Below are positions 61,876 to 64,000 of a stretch of 64,000 bases of DNA, one piece after another. The position numbers were made by a program, and so were the translations under genes. Numbering within the stretch: the first letter of the stretch is position 1; every line of letters begins with the position of its first letter. This DNA is from Dipylidium caninum (Eukaryota; Platyhelminthes; Cestoda; Cyclophyllidea; Dipylidiidae). Below the pieces are notes generated by a model. That model saw only the letters and a program-made list of their open reading frames with translations, searched no databases and had not been told where the DNA came from. The DNA lies in contig QEYB01001157.1 of NCBI GenBank assembly GCA_017562135.1, positions 62,001 through 126,000 on the forward strand, in the 5' to 3' direction.

Positions 61876-64000
61876 CTGAAGGAGTAGAAGAAGCACAAAT
61901 CTGTGAATTCTCTCCATGCACCTTTGGCCAATTGGATGTTTGGGTGGAGAATCACTGACGAATTCACCCAGTGGATGTCCGTCTTTGTTGGGTGGACACC
62001 AGATAACATGGACGCCCGCATCTTCACCTCACTGATGACCGGAGGATGAGTTTCAACGGGGGCACCGTCCCCGAGCCCAAAGAGGAGCAGTGTGGCAATA
62101 CTACGCCCATAACTGAGGGTGGACTGTCATCCGCCTTCACCACAGACAACATGTTGGGAGTGGGAGGCGTGAGAAGAGTTCAAGATCGGCTCTCCGATCA
62201 GTCTTGTCGCTTTTCACCTTCTCAGAAGGAATCGCCTGTTCTGGAAGCTGCAGTACTAGGTGTGCTCAACATCGCCTTCGTCCCGCCTACTGAGGCATTC
62301 ATGACGATTCAAGCATGGAAGGAGACGAGAAAGGTGGGGAAAAAGCACCAGTGTGACGTCTGTTGGAGACTATTTTGAAAAGCCACGTTTACCCTGACTA
62401 CGAGGATGCCGAGGTGAAGCGACAACATACGCAAGTGGATGTTGGGGTGCGCGAGAGGACAGGAAATGGTGGTGTCTAGGAGGGCGCCTACTGCACAACT
62501 GGGACAAGAAGGAATTCACTAATTTGGCGAAAGGCTGTTTGTTTGGTTGGGAGAGCATGAGAGCGGCTTTTAGCCGTGGATGGGAAAAACCGCACAAGGA
62601 GGAAAACTCCCCTTTGTGTAATCGCCAATTACATTGAGGAGTGAGAAATCCTCCTCTTCGAAACTCAAGAGACGAAGAGAGTGGAGAAAGGGTTCTCGAG
62701 GCTGGCATGGACGCCAAGAGGTGAAAGACGAAGGGTGTAAAAAACTGCGAAATGGCACACACACACAGTGACGCCGTCATCGGTATATAACAACAAGACG
62801 GTAAAAAAACGCTTTCTACCACCATCCGCGGGCAAAAAGTTTGGGGAAAAAAAAGTGATCATCAAATGGCGAGTAGAGGGTTTGGGGAAATTGGAAAAAT
62901 TTAACGCAAGGCTGAGATCTGGGGAAAGACACCTTACCGTGGAGTCAGGTAACACGTCTTTTGGTCGAGGCAAGCGCTAACAACCGGGTGGGCGGTGGTC
63001 GACCAGTAAAGTGCGTTGGCAACTAGAGGCTTCAAGTGAAATTCGTCGGCGCGGGGAGGGGGGGGGGCTTTCAAGGGCCCAGTGGTTTCCCTTCCAACGA
63101 ATGAACTAAAACGTTGGCTTGGGGGGCTGAGGAACCCACTTCTTGGCTGACTTCAACTGGGCTCATGTGTCTGCCAGGTTTAATAGCCTCGTGCAACAAT
63201 ACGGCGGTGTGGAGCAGGAAGGTGAAAGAGATTCACACACACCCCGAAAGCACCAATCTGGGGCATCCACTAAGCCCTAACACACAGGAGTATGGGCATT
63301 AGGCAAGTCAAAACCAGGAATCACTCCTCACGAGCACCGTACCTGACTCCCGGGGCTCACTCGAAAGTGTACTTGTGGAGCACAATTAAAGTGGCATGCA
63401 CATAAAGGAAGTTTTTTTTTGTTTTTGAATGAGAAAAGTAAAAGAGGCGTCTTACCACTGACCGCAGTTTGGCTCGATGTTCAAGTAAATGCTGAGTGTA
63501 GGACAACTTGGAGTGGTAAGCACGTTTCCGGAAGGCCTAGGATAATAAAAGAGGGTGGAGAAGAGGGAATGCGGTGTAGTGAACATTTAATTTTACGAAT
63601 ATTTCCTCAGCCAAGCGCCATATTGAATGGGGGGCGGTGGGGGGGGGGAAATAAAAATGGGAAGACGGGGATACACTGTACCCAGAAAGCCACTAAACTC
63701 AATCTCTCCACCTCCCATGTTTGCTCATGTCTCGTGTCAAGATTTCCGACTGACCGAAGAAGTTTATGTGTGGCTAAAATGTCCAAACTCCGCCAACTTG
63801 AAGGGACTCGCCTGAACAAGAAAGCACCGGCTAACGCTTTTGTTTATGAGGCCACTCCACTTTTAATGATGGCAAGTTGGGCGTGACGGAGGAGAGAGAG
63901 AGAAAAAGAGCTTGGAACAGCCTTTTCCCCGATTGATTCCTAAAGTGGGTGCCTCGAGTCGCGATTGCGCACCACCGTGACTTGCCTCACTCCTCGATAC
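61876..64000. other. Right end of window, no assigned gene
   Basis: Probably intron or upstream sequence of the TOX-like gene. A 110-codon plus-strand frame (62046-62378) and an overlapping minus-strand segment are both open, but neither has a recognisable domain. G-runs occur near 63060 and 63640. Confidence 0.4.

Noticed and set aside
62046..62378. 110-codon plus-strand frame at the right end
   Set aside because: No recognisable domain, and the complementary strand is equally open, so coding cannot be assigned.
1..64000. CRISPR arrays, bacterial operons, insertion sequences, tRNA or rRNA genes
   Set aside because: The sequence is intron-rich animal DNA. I saw no direct-repeat array, transposase, long terminal repeat, tRNA cloverleaf or rRNA segment.

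Overview
The window is eukaryotic, from a multicellular animal. Genes are split into exons joined at GT-AG introns, and the products are typical of animals: laminin alpha, RACK1, LAMTOR3, CHMP4, SMIM12 and a TOX-like protein. The combination of many very small introns (28-42 nt), a secreted EndoU nuclease and 3' splice sites placed just before start codons fits a parasitic flatworm, probably a tapeworm. That assignment is inferred; no species can be named from the sequence alone.

Layout from left to right. (1) 2-11979, plus: the 3' half of a laminin alpha gene (laminin EGF repeat, coiled coil, LG1-LG5). One intron carries a laminin-EGF exon on the opposite strand. (2) 13098-14125, minus: RACK1. 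It lies head-to-head with LAMTOR3 (14937-15882, plus). (3) 16418-20973, plus: a secreted EndoU-family endoribonuclease. (4) 20974-24744: a long stretch with no gene recognised. (5) 24745-25165, plus: SMIM12-like small membrane protein. It converges on a four-finger C2H2 zinc-finger gene (25444-27216, minus). (6) 27751-36596, minus: the GTDC1/QTMAN tRNA-queuosine mannosyltransferase, spread over 8.8 kb. (7) 38145-39150, minus: CHMP4 of ESCRT-III. (8) 39953-44233, minus: CARNMT1. It is divergent from PCMT (44766-48160, plus), so two SAM-dependent methyltransferases share a 532-bp promoter interval. (9) 48161-52936: gene-poor and rich in simple repeats. (10) 52937-59848, minus: leucine aminopeptidase (LAP3/M17). 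(11) 61651-61875, minus: one C-terminal exon of a TOX-like gene whose remaining exons were not found.

The genes are ordinary chromosomal neighbours and do not form an operon or one pathway. Several are housekeeping functions: ribosome scaffold, Ragulator, ESCRT, protein repair, tRNA modification and peptide turnover. Exon models were built by hand from splice signals, reading phase and family motifs. Internal joins are mostly strong because phases agree. First and last exons of LAP3, the TOX-like gene and the laminin 5' end are incomplete.
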